Below are positions 40,273-50,137 of a stretch of DNA of 64,000 nt, in pieces. How positions within the stretch are numbered: position 1 is the stretch's first letter; each line of letters opens with the position of its first letter. The DNA is taken from the NCBI RefSeq assembly GCF_030546645.1, contig NZ_JAUOTO010000003.1, forward strand, positions 774,956-838,955, written 5' to 3'. The notes below the pieces were generated by a model. That model searched no databases. It had not been told where the DNA came from and saw only the letters and a program-made list of their open reading frames with translations. The translations under genes were made by a program, and so were the position numbers. The DNA is from Flavitalea plasmicola (GTDB taxonomy: Bacteria > Bacteroidota > Bacteroidia > Chitinophagales > Chitinophagaceae).

Positions 40273-43143
40273 ATGAGCATCCGCCGCCTGCCCCTTCTCC
40301 TGTTTGTCTTGCTCCTCACCACCGGCCTCACCGCCCAGCAATTTGGCGGCAATCCTCCCTCCCTACACTGGCAGCAGATCAATACGGACACCGCCCGTAT
40401 CATCTTTCCCCGCGGCCTGGACCTCCATGCCCAGGAAGTAGCCGCCATCGTACACACCCTCAGCCGTACCACGCTCCCCACTATTGGCGGATACCAACGC
40501 AAGATCAACATTGTATTCCAAAATCAGACCATAATTCCCAACGGCTATGTAGGCCTCGCCCCCTTTCGCAGTGAATTTCAGCTCACGCCCGAACAAAACA
40601 GCCTTGAGCTGGGTAGTCTGCCGTGGCAAAAGACCCTGGCCATCCATGAATACCGCCATGTTCAGCAATATAATAATTACCGCATCGGTCTCTCCAAAGC
40701 CTTCTATTATCTCTTCGGCGAAGGAGGACAGGCACTGGCCAATAGCCTGGCCATCCCCAACTGGTTCTGGGAAGGCGACGCCGTCTACCAGGAGACCCTG
40801 GTAAGCGACCAGGGCAGGGGGCGCCTTCCTTTCTTTTTCAATAGCTACCGTTCCCTTTGGGCGGCCGATAAACGATACTCCTGGATGAAGCTGCGCAACG
40901 GTTCCTACCGGGATTATATACCCGACCACTACCCGCTGGGCTATATGCTGGTGGCCTACGGCCGGGAGCGCTACGGCGACGACTTCTGGAAAAAGGTTAC
41001 CCTGGACGCCGCCTCCTTCCGGGGACTGTTCTTTCCCCTGCAGGCGGCAGTCAAAAAATATGCCTCCATCCCCTATACGCAATTCCGAAAGGAGGCCCTG
41101 GACCATTATAAAGGGACAGAACCTCCCCACGCCGATGCGGCCGCTGCCGATGTCTTCGCGCGTACCCACCGGCATTTCCAGGGAGACCAGCAGTTTCCCC
41201 GCTTCATCGGACAGGACAGCCTGCTTTATCTCAGCAGCAGCTACAGACGCATCCCCGCTTTTGCGGTCCGTGACCTGCGACAACATAAAGAACATACCCT
41301 CCGCGCCCGCGCCATTGCCATTGACGACTACTTCTCCTATCGGAATAACAGTATCGTCTATGCCGCCTACGAGAGGGACCCGCGCTGGTCCTGGCGGGAC
41401 TACAGCGTCATCCGCATCATGAATGCCACCACGGGCGAAGACAGCCGCCTTACTGCCAGGAGCCGGTATTTTGCTCCCGACATCTCCCCGGACGGAAACC
41501 AGATCGTGGCCGTGCAGGTCACCACAGATGGTCAATGCAGCCTCCACCTGCTGAACGCCGGGACGGGAGCCGTGGAAAAACAGCTGCCTAACAGGGATTC
41601 TCTTTTTTATACTTACCCTACATTCTATGGCAGGAGCCAGCTCGTCTCGGCCGTTCGCAATGCCAGGGGAGAGATGACCCTCGCCCTGGTGGATCTTGCC
41701 GACGGGGCGGTCCATACCCTCCTCCCATTCAGCTTCCAGGCGATCGCCTTTCCTTCGGTGCAGGGCGACACGGTCTGGTTCACCGCCAGCCGGCAGAACG
41801 AGGACAGGGTCTATTGCTTCACCGGCAATCATCTTTTCAGGGTACACCTTCCACATGGTGAGCCCGCCACGGGTAACTATGGCTTTCATGCCGCGAATGG
41901 ACACTACGCATGGAGCGCTTTTACGGCTGTGGGATATCGTGCCGACACAGCTTCCGCTACCCAGTTGGGGCTGGAACCCCTGACCATCGATGGCTGGGAA
42001 TTGCCCCTGGCAGACCAGGGGATGGACTCGCTGGAAAAAGGCCCCTCCCGCCTCCTGGACAGGATCGGGACGGGCAACTACCCGGTGAAGCAGTATCCCG
42101 CCTCCTTCCGCATCTTCAACTTTCACAGCTGGAGACCCTATATCTCTGATCCCGACTATACTTTTTCATTGGTCAGCGAGAACATCCTCAATACCCTGCA
42201 GTCCGAAGTGTTCGTGGATTACAACCGCAATGAGAAATACAAACAGGTAGGCGTAGACGCTACCTATGGCGCCCTTTTTCCCTGGCTGGACATCGGCCTG
42301 AATTATGTCTTCGATCGCAACCGGCTGACGAACACCGGTAAAGCCTATTTCAACGAGGTCAATGCTTATGGCGGGTATAGCATTCCCCTCAGCTGGTCCC
42401 ATGGCAGGAGCTTAACCAATCTTCAATTCGGGACCGACCTGGTTTACACCCGGCAATATTATCAGGGACTTTATAAGGATTCAGGCCTGGACAGGCATTT
42501 CACCTATCTGCGCAGCTTCCTGAGCTTTACCAACCAGATCCAGAAAGCTACGGCGCAGATCTACCCACGGCTGGCCCAAACCCTGTACGTCCTTTATGAC
42601 AACTCCATCACTGCCTCATTGCCTGCTCATCAATTCCTGGCTTCCGCGTATCTCTATCTTCCCGGTATCGACCTCACTCACAATCTCCAGCTGGGCGCCG
42701 CCTGGCAGGGCAGGGACAAGGCCGGAAGAGGAGGCTTTTCCGATGGCTTCCCCTGGGCGCGGGGCTATGCGGCCTATAACCTGTACCAAATGTACCGGCT
42801 GACGGCCAACTACCATTTCCCACTGCTCTATCCGGATGCAGGGTTTGCCAATATGATCTACCTGCTCCGGGTCCGGGCCAATTGCTTTTATGATTATATG
42901 AAAGGCACCTTCTTCCGGAGAGATGGAAGTACTGTCCAGATCCCTTTCCGGTCCTATGGTATGGAAATGTTCTTCGATACGAAATGGTGGAACCAGCTGC
43001 CCATCAGCTTCGGCATCCGGTACAGCCGCCTGGAGGACCAGGACATCGACGGCAGAGGCCCCAATCAGTGGGAGCTGATCCTGCCGCTGAATATCCTGTC
43101 GCAGGGATATAGCGCAAGGCCGGCAGCGAAGATCTATGAGTAG
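40273..43143 (+). CDS. Secreted metallopeptidase/beta-propeller/outer-membrane barrel-like protein
   Basis: 956 residues. A signal peptide (LPLLLFVLLLTTGLTAQ) is followed by a gluzincin-like zinc site: H125-E126-x-x-H129 (HEYRH) and E167 in WFWEGDAVYQ. From ~residue 290 to 560 there are WD40/beta-propeller-like repeats (YFAPDISPDGNQIVAV). The C-terminal ~350 residues have alternating hydrophobic strands typical of an outer-membrane barrel. Such three-part proteins are found in Bacteroidota without a known substrate. The parts are visible; the activity is inferred. Confidence 0.72.
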   Translation: MSIRRLPLLLFVLLLTTGLTAQQFGGNPPSLHWQQINTDTARIIFPRGLDLHAQEVAAIVHTLSRTTLPTIGGYQRKINIVFQNQTIIPNGYVGLAPFRSEFQLTPEQNSLELGSLPWQKTLAIHEYRHVQQYNNYRIGLSKAFYYLFGEGGQALANSLAIPNWFWEGDAVYQETLVSDQGRGRLPFFFNSYRSLWAADKRYSWMKLRNGSYRDYIPDHYPLGYMLVAYGRERYGDDFWKKVTLDAASFRGLFFPLQAAVKKYASIPYTQFRKEALDHYKGTEPPHADAAAADVFARTHRHFQGDQQFPRFIGQDSLLYLSSSYRRIPAFAVRDLRQHKEHTLRARAIAIDDYFSYRNNSIVYAAYERDPRWSWRDYSVIRIMNATTGEDSRLTARSRYFAPDISPDGNQIVAVQVTTDGQCSLHLLNAGTGAVEKQLPNRDSLFYTYPTFYGRSQLVSAVRNARGEMTLALVDLADGAVHTLLPFSFQAIAFPSVQGDTVWFTASRQNEDRVYCFTGNHLFRVHLPHGEPATGNYGFHAANGHYAWSAFTAVGYRADTASATQLGLEPLTIDGWELPLADQGMDSLEKGPSRLLDRIGTGNYPVKQYPASFRIFNFHSWRPYISDPDYTFSLVSENILNTLQSEVFVDYNRNEKYKQVGVDATYGALFPWLDIGLNYVFDRNRLTNTGKAYFNEVNAYGGYSIPLSWSHGRSLTNLQFGTDLVYTRQYYQGLYKDSGLDRHFTYLRSFLSFTNQIQKATAQIYPRLAQTLYVLYDNSITASLPAHQFLASAYLYLPGIDLTHNLQLGAAWQGRDKAGRGGFSDGFPWARGYAAYNLYQMYRLTANYHFPLLYPDAGFANMIYLLRVRANCFYDYMKGTFFRRDGSTVQIPFRSYGMEMFFDTKWWNQLPISFGIRYSRLEDQDIDGRGPNQWELILPLNILSQGYSARPAAKIYE

Positions 43144-43147
43144 GATG

Positions 43148-44497
43148 CTAGGGGTTGACTTTGTGATAGACGAATGCCTTGCCGCCCATATAGGCTGTAA
43201 AACCATTGATTTTTCCCTGAGCATCCCTGGTGAATGCCATTTGCAGATCATATACCTTGAGAAAGAGAAAGTCCCTTTTTTCGGCATATAGCTCATCCGC
43301 CCTGGCGCCATCCCAACTTAGAGATAACTGTCCATCCTGCCACGCCAGGTGGCCTTTGAATTTCTTCTTGCCTTCCTGCTCGTAGTCACCTGCGTATTCC
43401 TGTAACAGGGCAGGCAGCAGCTCAATGGCCTTGCGGGGCAGCACGTAAGGCTGGTCGTATAATATCTGCAGCAGCCCGATATAACAGGGACGAATATCAG
43501 CATCCCGATCCCGGTTGTTGGTCATCAGGATGATGTGGGTTTGGTCGACTGGGACATTGGCGATGAAAACGGAGAAGCCGAAGTTAGCGCCTCCGTGATG
43601 GACCAGACGCTTGCCCATGCCCGAGTCTATCCACCACCCATAAGCATAGTTACCTCTCTGAGGGTGCAGGGATCTTTCCAGGTCTTCCGGCCTTATCAGC
43701 TTCCCTTCGAACAAGGCCTGGCTCCAGCGGTACATATCTCCCGCCGTAGAGTAGATGGCGCCTGCCGAAAAGGAATAGGTGGAATCCACCACTTCCGCCT
43801 GCGCAGGTGGCAGATCATACAGGCTGTCATATCCTACGGTTTTATAAGGACTGCTCAATCCCTCGTAGTCGAATCCTGAATGCACCATGCCCGATCGCTG
43901 GAATATCCTTTCCCTTACCAGGTCCCAATAGCTGCGGCCCGTCACTTTTTGTGCCAGGTAGCCCAGCACCATATATCCCGTACTGCTGTATTGAAATTTT
44001 GTCCCTGGCGTAAAGTCCAGGGGTTTTCCGCCAAAATGCTCCCAGAACTCCTTTTCAGTGAAATGCCCGCGCGTCACCCAGGACATGAATTCCTCATCCT
44101 TTGAATATTCGAAGATGCCCGAACTATGATCCAGCAGGTTTTCGATGGTGATCAGATCTCCGTACTTGTAGAACGGGAAATATTTGCTGAGCTTATCGGT
44201 CACCTTCAGATAACCCCTTGCCTGCAGATCCATGATCAGCGCCGACGTGAATGATTTGGTAATGCTTCCGATGAGGAATATGGAATTCGTATCATGGGGT
44301 ATTCTATTTTCCGCATCCCGCCAGCCCCATGCTTTTTCATACAGGATACTGTCATGCCGGGCCACCAGCACCACACCGTTGAAGAGATGCGTCCGATAAG
44401 CGGCCTCCATAAAGGAGTCCATTTTCTGTAATGTGCTTTGCGTATATGCGGAACCGTTAAGGAGCAAGATAAGGTGTAAGGATAGCATTCTTTTCAT
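43148..44497 (-). CDS. Class C beta-lactamase-like serine hydrolase
   Basis: 449 residues from ATG 44497 (MKRMLSLHLILLL). The signal peptide ends SAYTQ. The active-site S-x-x-K is in GSITKSF, Y-x-x in FQYSSTGY and the KTG-like HHGGANFG box. A C-terminal ~110-residue beta domain resembles the extra lipocalin-like domain of many of these enzymes. It probably acts on peptidoglycan peptides or other esters/amides in the periplasm. Convergent with the metallopeptidase gene. Confidence 0.88.
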   Translation of the reverse strand: MKRMLSLHLILLLNGSAYTQSTLQKMDSFMEAAYRTHLFNGVVLVARHDSILYEKAWGWRDAENRIPHDTNSIFLIGSITKSFTSALIMDLQARGYLKVTDKLSKYFPFYKYGDLITIENLLDHSSGIFEYSKDEEFMSWVTRGHFTEKEFWEHFGGKPLDFTPGTKFQYSSTGYMVLGYLAQKVTGRSYWDLVRERIFQRSGMVHSGFDYEGLSSPYKTVGYDSLYDLPPAQAEVVDSTYSFSAGAIYSTAGDMYRWSQALFEGKLIRPEDLERSLHPQRGNYAYGWWIDSGMGKRLVHHGGANFGFSVFIANVPVDQTHIILMTNNRDRDADIRPCYIGLLQILYDQPYVLPRKAIELLPALLQEYAGDYEQEGKKKFKGHLAWQDGQLSLSWDGARADELYAEKRDFLFLKVYDLQMAFTRDAQGKINGFTAYMGGKAFVYHKVNP

Positions 44498-44524
44498 GCC
44501 GGATGGTTTGATGGTATGCAATTC

Positions 44525-47194
44525 CTATCCTATCTGTGCCAGGCTTTCCTCGATCGTCCTGATCTTTTCCAGCGCATCCTCCTGTTTTTTCCGCTCGACG
44601 GCAACTACCTCGGGCTTTGCATTTTGCACAAACCTTTCATTGCCCAGCTTCTTGTTCACGGATTCCAGGAACCCTTTCAGGTAAACCAGTTCTTTTTCGA
44701 GCTCCTCCTTCTGATGCGCCGTGTCCACCACCTGGTCCGTACCGATGTAGAACTTGTCCTTACCGGCAACCACGGTCAGGGCGCCGGGGATCATTTCTTT
44801 CGTGGTAGCAATATCCTTTGCATTCACCTGGCGGGACAGGATGGAGAAGATCAATTGATAGACTTTTTCCTGTTCGGATTGGATATGGAGATGGATAGAT
44901 TCCTTCGGTTTGATCTGTGCTTTGTTGCGCGCATCCCGGATGGCGGTGATGGCGTCTTTCAGCAATGCTCCCTGGGCCAGGACAGCCGCATCGGGCTTTT
45001 CCACGGGGGTGAGCTGGCGGACACAAAGATCGTCACTGTGCGGGGCCAGGAGGTGATATAATTCTTCCGTTATGAAAGGCATAAATGGATGCAGCAGCTG
45101 CACCAGCTGCTCGAAATAGCCGATCGTATGACCGTAGATCGCCGCGTCCATGGGCTGTTCAAAACCGGGTTTCACCCATTCCAGGTACCAGCTGCAGAAA
45201 TCGTCCCAGATCAGTGAATAGATCGTCTTTAAGGCCTCACTCAACCTGAATTCTGAGAAGAGCTGCTCGATTTCCGTACGGGCCTCCTGGAGCCTGCTGC
45301 CAAACCACCTGACGGCAAAACCCGCATCGGAAGTGGTGCTTTCCTGCAGCCTGCCTTCCCAGCCTTTCACCAGCTTCAGCGCATTCCACAGCTTATTATT
45401 GAAGTTCCGGCCCTGCTCCAGCGCCGCCTCGTCGAATAACAGGTCGTTGCCGGCAGGGGAGGAGATCATGATGCCAAAACGGGTGGCGTCTGCGCCGTAT
45501 TTATCGATGAGGCCCAGCAGATCGGGCGAGTTACCCAGGCTCTTGCTCATCTTGCGGCCTTGCTTATCCCGCACCATGCCCGTAAAATAAACATCCCTGA
45601 AAGGAATGCGCTTTTGCATGGGCACATCGTCCTTATAAAAATACAGCCCCGCCATGATCATCCGCGCTACCCAGAAGAAGATGATGTCCTGTCCTGTCAC
45701 CAGCACGGAGGTAGGGTAGTAGTAGGAGATATCAGGGTTGCCAGGGTTGGTCACGCCTTTAAAAACTTCCATCGGCCACAGCCAGGAAGAGAACCAGGTA
45801 TCCAGCACATCGTCGTCCTGCCGCAGCTGGTCGATGCCGTAAGCAGGCGTACCACCGGCTGCAAGGCGGCATTGTTCATACGCTTCTTCCCGGGTGGCGG
45901 CAACCTGGAAAGTCCCATCGGGCGCATACCAGGCGGGGATCTGCTGACCCCACCACAGCTGCCGCGAGATACACCAGTCCTTTACATTCTCCAGCCAGTA
46001 TTTATAGGTGGCCAGGAATTTGTCGCCCGGATGAATGCGTATATGTCCTTCTGTCACTGCCTTCAGGGCAGGTTCCGCCAGCGCCGCCATTTTCACAAAC
46101 CATTGGGTGGAAATGCGGGGCTCTACCACGGCATTGGTACGCTGGGAGAACCCGATCCGCGTCATATGCGGCTCTTCTTTCACCAGCAGCCCGTCCTGGC
46201 GCAACCGTCCGACCACCGCCTTACGGGCGGCAAATCGTTCCATGCCGACAAAGACCTCGGCCGCAGCGCTAAGCGTACCATCCTCGTTCAATGTATCGAT
46301 GATGGGCAGGCCATGTTTCAGCCCTAAATTATAGTCATTGATATCATGGGCCGGCGTCACTTTCAATGCGCCGGTTCCGAATTCCTTATCCACATATTCA
46401 TCGAAGATGATGGGAATGGGCCTGTTCACCATGGGCACGACGGCAAACTTCCCTGCCAGCCCCTGGTAACGCTCGTCAGTGGGATTGACACAAATAGCTG
46501 TGTCGCCCATGATCGTTTCGGGACGCTGAGTGGCGATGGTAAGCGAAGGGAGAGCCGCATAAGGGGTGCCATCCGCATGCTGCACCTTATACTGTACATG
46601 GTAGAGGATTCCCTGGTCTTCTTTGTATTCCACTTCCTCATCGCTGAGGGCTGTTTTCGCCTGGGGGTCCCAGTTGATCATCCTTGCACCCCGGTAGATC
46701 AGCCCCTGGCGGTACAGGTCGATAAAGATCCCGATCACAGCCTTATAATAGTCCGGGTCCATGGTAAAGGCCACTCTGTCCCAGTCCACGCTGCAGCCCA
46801 GCTTGCGGATCTGCGAATAGATGATACCCCCGTATTTGTCCTTCCATTCATAGGCATATTGCATGAATTCGGGACGGGTAAGCTGGTTCTTATCGATGCC
46901 CCGTTCCTTCAGCATTCCTACTACCTTGGCTTCCGTGGCAATAGAGGCATGGTCGCTTCCCGGTACCCAGCAGGCATTAAAGCCGCTCATACGCGCCTTC
47001 CTTACGAGGATGTCCTGCACCGTCTCATTCAGGGTATGCCCCATGTGCAGCACCCCGGTTACGTTCGGGGGAGGGATGACAACCGTAAAAGCCGGCCGTC
47101 CATCGGGCTTGCTGTTGAAATAACGTTGTTGCTGCCAATGCTGACTCCATTTTTCCTCTGTTTCGGCGGGTATGTAGTTCTTGCTTAATTCCAT
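44525..47194 (-). CDS. valS: Valyl-tRNA synthetase
   Basis: 889 residues, full length. The HIGH-type motif is at PNVTGVLHMGHTLN and the KMSKS motif in GRKMSKSLGNSPDL. An editing domain lies in the middle (TIATQRPETIMGDTA). The C-terminal coiled coil ends LEKIRTIEESLAQIG and is typical of ValS. The start is ATG 47194 after the -7 element at 47219-47226. Charges tRNA-Val; essential housekeeping gene. Confidence 0.96.
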   Translation of the reverse strand: MELSKNYIPAETEEKWSQHWQQQRYFNSKPDGRPAFTVVIPPPNVTGVLHMGHTLNETVQDILVRKARMSGFNACWVPGSDHASIATEAKVVGMLKERGIDKNQLTRPEFMQYAYEWKDKYGGIIYSQIRKLGCSVDWDRVAFTMDPDYYKAVIGIFIDLYRQGLIYRGARMINWDPQAKTALSDEEVEYKEDQGILYHVQYKVQHADGTPYAALPSLTIATQRPETIMGDTAICVNPTDERYQGLAGKFAVVPMVNRPIPIIFDEYVDKEFGTGALKVTPAHDINDYNLGLKHGLPIIDTLNEDGTLSAAAEVFVGMERFAARKAVVGRLRQDGLLVKEEPHMTRIGFSQRTNAVVEPRISTQWFVKMAALAEPALKAVTEGHIRIHPGDKFLATYKYWLENVKDWCISRQLWWGQQIPAWYAPDGTFQVAATREEAYEQCRLAAGGTPAYGIDQLRQDDDVLDTWFSSWLWPMEVFKGVTNPGNPDISYYYPTSVLVTGQDIIFFWVARMIMAGLYFYKDDVPMQKRIPFRDVYFTGMVRDKQGRKMSKSLGNSPDLLGLIDKYGADATRFGIMISSPAGNDLLFDEAALEQGRNFNNKLWNALKLVKGWEGRLQESTTSDAGFAVRWFGSRLQEARTEIEQLFSEFRLSEALKTIYSLIWDDFCSWYLEWVKPGFEQPMDAAIYGHTIGYFEQLVQLLHPFMPFITEELYHLLAPHSDDLCVRQLTPVEKPDAAVLAQGALLKDAITAIRDARNKAQIKPKESIHLHIQSEQEKVYQLIFSILSRQVNAKDIATTKEMIPGALTVVAGKDKFYIGTDQVVDTAHQKEELEKELVYLKGFLESVNKKLGNERFVQNAKPEVVAVERKKQEDALEKIRTIEESLAQIG

Positions 47195-47218
47195 GAATAT
47201 CCTCAGTTAAATGGGATG

Positions 47219-47226
47219 CAAAAGTA
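47219..47226 (-). promoter_or_regulatory. Candidate -7 element for valS
   Basis: On the minus strand TACTTTTG matches TAnnTTTG, 24 bases upstream of the valS ATG. A -33 TTG is not clear. Confidence 0.4.
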
Positions 47227-47279
47227 AGAAAACGAGGCGAGAAAGAGGGGTTTTGGGGCCTGGGGGCAAAGCAAAAAAA

Positions 47280-47300
47280 ATTCCCCCTTAACGGGGGAAT
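47280..47300 (-). terminator. Terminator downstream of small ORF 47335-47445
   Basis: Minus strand: ATTCCCCC/GGGGGAAT stem with a five-base loop, then eight T's (47273-47280). It ends the small-membrane-protein transcript before valS. Confidence 0.8.
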
Positions 47301-47334
47301 CAAATATATATGACGGACAGGTTAGGTGCTGCGC

Positions 47335-47445
47335 TTATGCAAACCAATACAGGTAAGACAGGAACATAACCAATCCGATAAAACCAAGCGCTAACAAAAT
47401 GGTTTTGGCTGTTTCGCCAATGTGAAAAGTAGAGATCTTTTTCAT
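47335..47445 (-). CDS. Small single-pass membrane protein, 36 aa
   Basis: ATG at 47443-47445. The product starts MKKISTFHIGETAKTILLAL and ends with one hydrophobic helix (GLVMFLSYLYWFA). It has a start and stop of its own, a good terminator immediately behind, and a -7 element (TATCTTTG on the minus strand at 47630-47637) upstream. It has the same plan as the 39-residue protein at 47778-47897. Function unknown. Confidence 0.6.
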   Translation of the reverse strand: MKKISTFHIGETAKTILLALGFIGLVMFLSYLYWFA

Positions 47446-47777
47446 AAAAGTTTTTTTTTAGGGTGAAACCAAGCTGATTAAAGGCTTAATCGTAGGGGAT
47501 CGGATGTTGTTCGGTACGCGATTGGTTTCTCTGAAGATCTTGGCGTGTAGAAGGAAGAAGGCCTATCGAAATTCTTTGCTCGTGCTATAGGTTGTCGTAA
47601 GGAGTAGTCGACTATCTGATATCTGTGTACAAAGATAGTTCGAATTTCCGGATTCTAAAATTTTCCACCGTTTTTTTGGTCATTTTTAGCTTTTTCCGGA
47701 CTGTTTTAGGCCTTATTCCTTCTTTTTCAACAAGATGTAGATTTTCATCCGTTCGCCGTCCCGCGGTTACCAGACCG
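47446..47777. other. 332-base gap between two small membrane-protein genes
   Basis: No gene is visible. A TATCTTTG -7 element on the minus strand at 47630-47637 could drive the 36-residue gene with a leader of ~180 bases. I see no riboswitch-like fold. Confidence 0.4.
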
Positions 47778-47897
47778 CTAAGACATAGTGAACAGGTATG
47801 CAAATGCCATGATCGCACAGAAATACAGTAGCGCCGTCACAAAGGTCAGTACGGTGCTTTCGGATACCTTAAACTTGAAAAAGTGAATTTTTTCCAT
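47778..47897 (-). CDS. Small single-pass membrane protein, 39 aa
   Basis: ATG at 47895-47897. The product begins MEKIHFFKFKVSESTVLTFV, then has one hydrophobic helix (LLYFCAIMAFAYLFTM). It shares the M-x-K-I-x-x-F start and single helix with the 36-residue protein at 47335-47445, so the pair are probable paralogues. Divergent from the exonuclease gene at 48069. Confidence 0.6.
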   Translation of the reverse strand: MEKIHFFKFKVSESTVLTFVTALLYFCAIMAFAYLFTMS

Positions 47898-48068
47898 CTG
47901 GACTGGATTTTGGGTTAGTAAATGGGTCTTTCAGCAATCCGCCGGTAGTCGGACGAGAGGGTGCGGAAAAACGGGTCTTAAATACACGTTTTCGTAGAAG
48001 GTAGGGATTGGGGGTTAACCGAAACTTTCTTTTACCTTTATGGCTTAAGCCTCAAAAGGTATCCGGAA

Positions 48069-49466
48069 ATGTACGCGATAGTTGATATTGAAACCACCGG
48101 CGGTTATGCAACGAATAACGCTATAACGGAAGTTGCTATTGTGTTACACGATGGAATCCGGGAGCTTCGACGGTATGAGACCCTCGTAAATCCGGGAATG
48201 CCTATTCCCCGATATGTGCAGGCCCTTACCGGCATCAATGACGAAATGGTAGCTGACGCACCCTATTTCAATGAGATAGCGGATGTCGTACATGAATGGC
48301 TCAAGGGCTCCGTCTTCGTCGCTCACAACGTCAACTTTGACTATTCCTTCATCAAGCATCAGCTGAAAGCCTGCGGTCTGGACATCGACGTCAAAAAGCT
48401 TTGTACGGTGCGGCTTAGCCGCAAGACCTTTCCAGGCGCGCCCAGCTATAGCCTTGGCAACATCTGCAGCCACCTGGGCATCTCCATCCCCAATCGCCAC
48501 CGGGCCGGCGGGGACGCGGATGCCACGGTCATGCTCTTCGAAAAGATCCTCCAAGCGGGGGGGCTGGAGCACATCCGCAGTATGCTGAAGGGCAATAGCA
48601 GGGAACAATATCTTCCGTCCAATTTGCCCGCCGTCCAACTGGAGCGTCTGCCCGAAACACCCGGCGTTTACTATTTCCACGACCAGAAAGGCAAAGTGAT
48701 CTACGTAGGCAAGGCGAAGAACATCCGCAGCCGCGTCAGCAGCCATTTTTCCAATAACAAGCCCGGCCGCCAGAAACAGGATTTTCTCCGCAACATCTAC
48801 TCCATTTCCCATGAGACCACCGGTACCGAGCTGATGGCCTTCCTCCTGGAATGTATCGAGATCCGCCGTCTCTGGCCTGCGTATAACCGCAGCCTCAAAC
48901 GCTTTGAGCAGACCTATGGTCTCTATGTCTTCGAAGATCGCAGCGGCTATACAAGACTGGTACTGGAGAAGCGGCGGAAACAGCTGACGCCCATCTACAC
49001 GTTCTGCCAGCTGTGGGAGGGGCAGAATATCCTCTGGAAACTGATCCGGCAATTCAAGCTCTGCCCCCGCCTATGTTTTATCGAAAAAGGGGAGGGGCCA
49101 TGCGAAGGCGTGAAAGAACAATACTGCCAGGGTGCCTGTGAGCACAGGGAATCTCCCGAATCCTATAACCAGCGTGTACAACAGGCCGTCGATGGATTGA
49201 TAAAAAGCCTGCCCACCTTTACCCTGGTGGACGAGGGCCGTCATCCGGAAGAGAAGAGCTGCATCCTGGTGGAACAGGGACGCTTCTACGGCATGGGCTA
49301 CCTGCCGGCCGACCAATCCTGGGGACGGGAGAACAGCACCGTAGACGCAGGCGAACTGAAGGCGTTCCTTACGCCTTATCCCGAAAATGACTATATGCGG
49401 GGCTTAGTGTACCAGCATGTGGAAAAATGGCCATACAAAAGGATCAATCTTCATACCCCCAGCTGA
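48069..49466 (+). CDS. DnaQ-like exonuclease fused to GIY-YIG nuclease (Cho-like)
   Basis: 465 residues. N-terminal DEDD exonuclease (residues 1-165): VDIETTGGYA (D-x-E), HNVNFDYSF (D), HRAGGDADAT (H and D). Then a GIY-YIG nuclease domain at ~200-280 (GVYYFHDQKGKVIYVGKAKN) as in UvrC/Cho, and a C-terminal UvrC-like region with cysteines (CPRLCFIEKGEGPCEG). This fusion is widespread and probably handles DNA repair nicks. It overlaps the 3' end of aat by 16 bases on the opposite strand. Confidence 0.9.
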   Translation: MYAIVDIETTGGYATNNAITEVAIVLHDGIRELRRYETLVNPGMPIPRYVQALTGINDEMVADAPYFNEIADVVHEWLKGSVFVAHNVNFDYSFIKHQLKACGLDIDVKKLCTVRLSRKTFPGAPSYSLGNICSHLGISIPNRHRAGGDADATVMLFEKILQAGGLEHIRSMLKGNSREQYLPSNLPAVQLERLPETPGVYYFHDQKGKVIYVGKAKNIRSRVSSHFSNNKPGRQKQDFLRNIYSISHETTGTELMAFLLECIEIRRLWPAYNRSLKRFEQTYGLYVFEDRSGYTRLVLEKRRKQLTPIYTFCQLWEGQNILWKLIRQFKLCPRLCFIEKGEGPCEGVKEQYCQGACEHRESPESYNQRVQQAVDGLIKSLPTFTLVDEGRHPEEKSCILVEQGRFYGMGYLPADQSWGRENSTVDAGELKAFLTPYPENDYMRGLVYQHVEKWPYKRINLHTPS

Positions 49467-50098
49467 GCAATGCGCTGAATAAACTCAGATCTGGGTATCA
49501 TCCTGGCCCCCAGGCTTTCCAGGTGCTCCGTATAGACCTGGCAGTCGATGAGCTCCACGCCCTCGCTGCGCAGCTGTTCGACATAGCGAATAAAAGCGTA
49601 TTTACTGGCATTGCTATATTTACTGAACATACTCTCCCCGAAAAAAGCTTTTCCCAGGCGAACGCCATAAAGGCCTCCCACCAGCTCCCCGTTCAACCAG
49701 GCCTCTGCGCTGTGGACATAGCCCTCCTTATGCAATCTGCCATACGCTTCCTTTACTTCTTCCGTGATCCAGGTGCCGTCCTGCCCCCTACGGGCAATGG
49801 TCCTGCAATTCGCGATCACTTCGCCGAAAGCTTTGTTCACCGTAAAGACAAAGGTCTCCCGGCGGATCAGCTGCCGCATGCTCTTGCTTACTTTCAATTC
49901 GTCGGGAAAAAGGACAAATCGGGGGTCCGGGCTCCACCAGAGGATATGTTTGCCCTCATACCAGGGGAAAATGCCATTGCGATAAGCCAGAAGCAGCCGT
50001 TCTTTGGACAGGTCCCCGCCGATGGCCAGCAGGCCATCAGGTTCGGCCAGCGCGACAGGGGGGAAGATCATTTCTTGGTCTAATGCAAATAGTGGCAT
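49451..50098 (-). CDS. aat: Leucyl/phenylalanyl-tRNA-protein transferase
   Basis: 215 residues, full length. Signature GIFPWYEGKHILWWSPDPR near residue 40, then TWITEEVKEAYGRLHKEGYVHSAE and GGLYGVRLGKAFFGESMFS. Transfers Leu or Phe to N-terminal Arg or Lys, creating an N-degron. It is adjacent to clpS, whose adaptor delivers such proteins to ClpAP. Confidence 0.95.
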   Translation of the reverse strand: MPLFALDQEMIFPPVALAEPDGLLAIGGDLSKERLLLAYRNGIFPWYEGKHILWWSPDPRFVLFPDELKVSKSMRQLIRRETFVFTVNKAFGEVIANCRTIARRGQDGTWITEEVKEAYGRLHKEGYVHSAEAWLNGELVGGLYGVRLGKAFFGESMFSKYSNASKYAFIRYVEQLRSEGVELIDCQVYTEHLESLGARMIPRSEFIQRIAQLGV

Positions 50099-50137
50099 AA
50101 GTTCAGATATGCTGCCGGAAAGCCGGCCAGCCAGGGA

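Noticed and set aside
40363-42126. 587-codon minus-strand frame opposite the metallopeptidase gene
   Set aside because: Sense frame has signal peptide, zinc site and barrel features; the antisense frame has none.
44525-47194. Long plus-strand frames opposite valS (e.g. 45560-46327, 46346-47188)
   Set aside because: Antisense shadows of a conserved essential gene.
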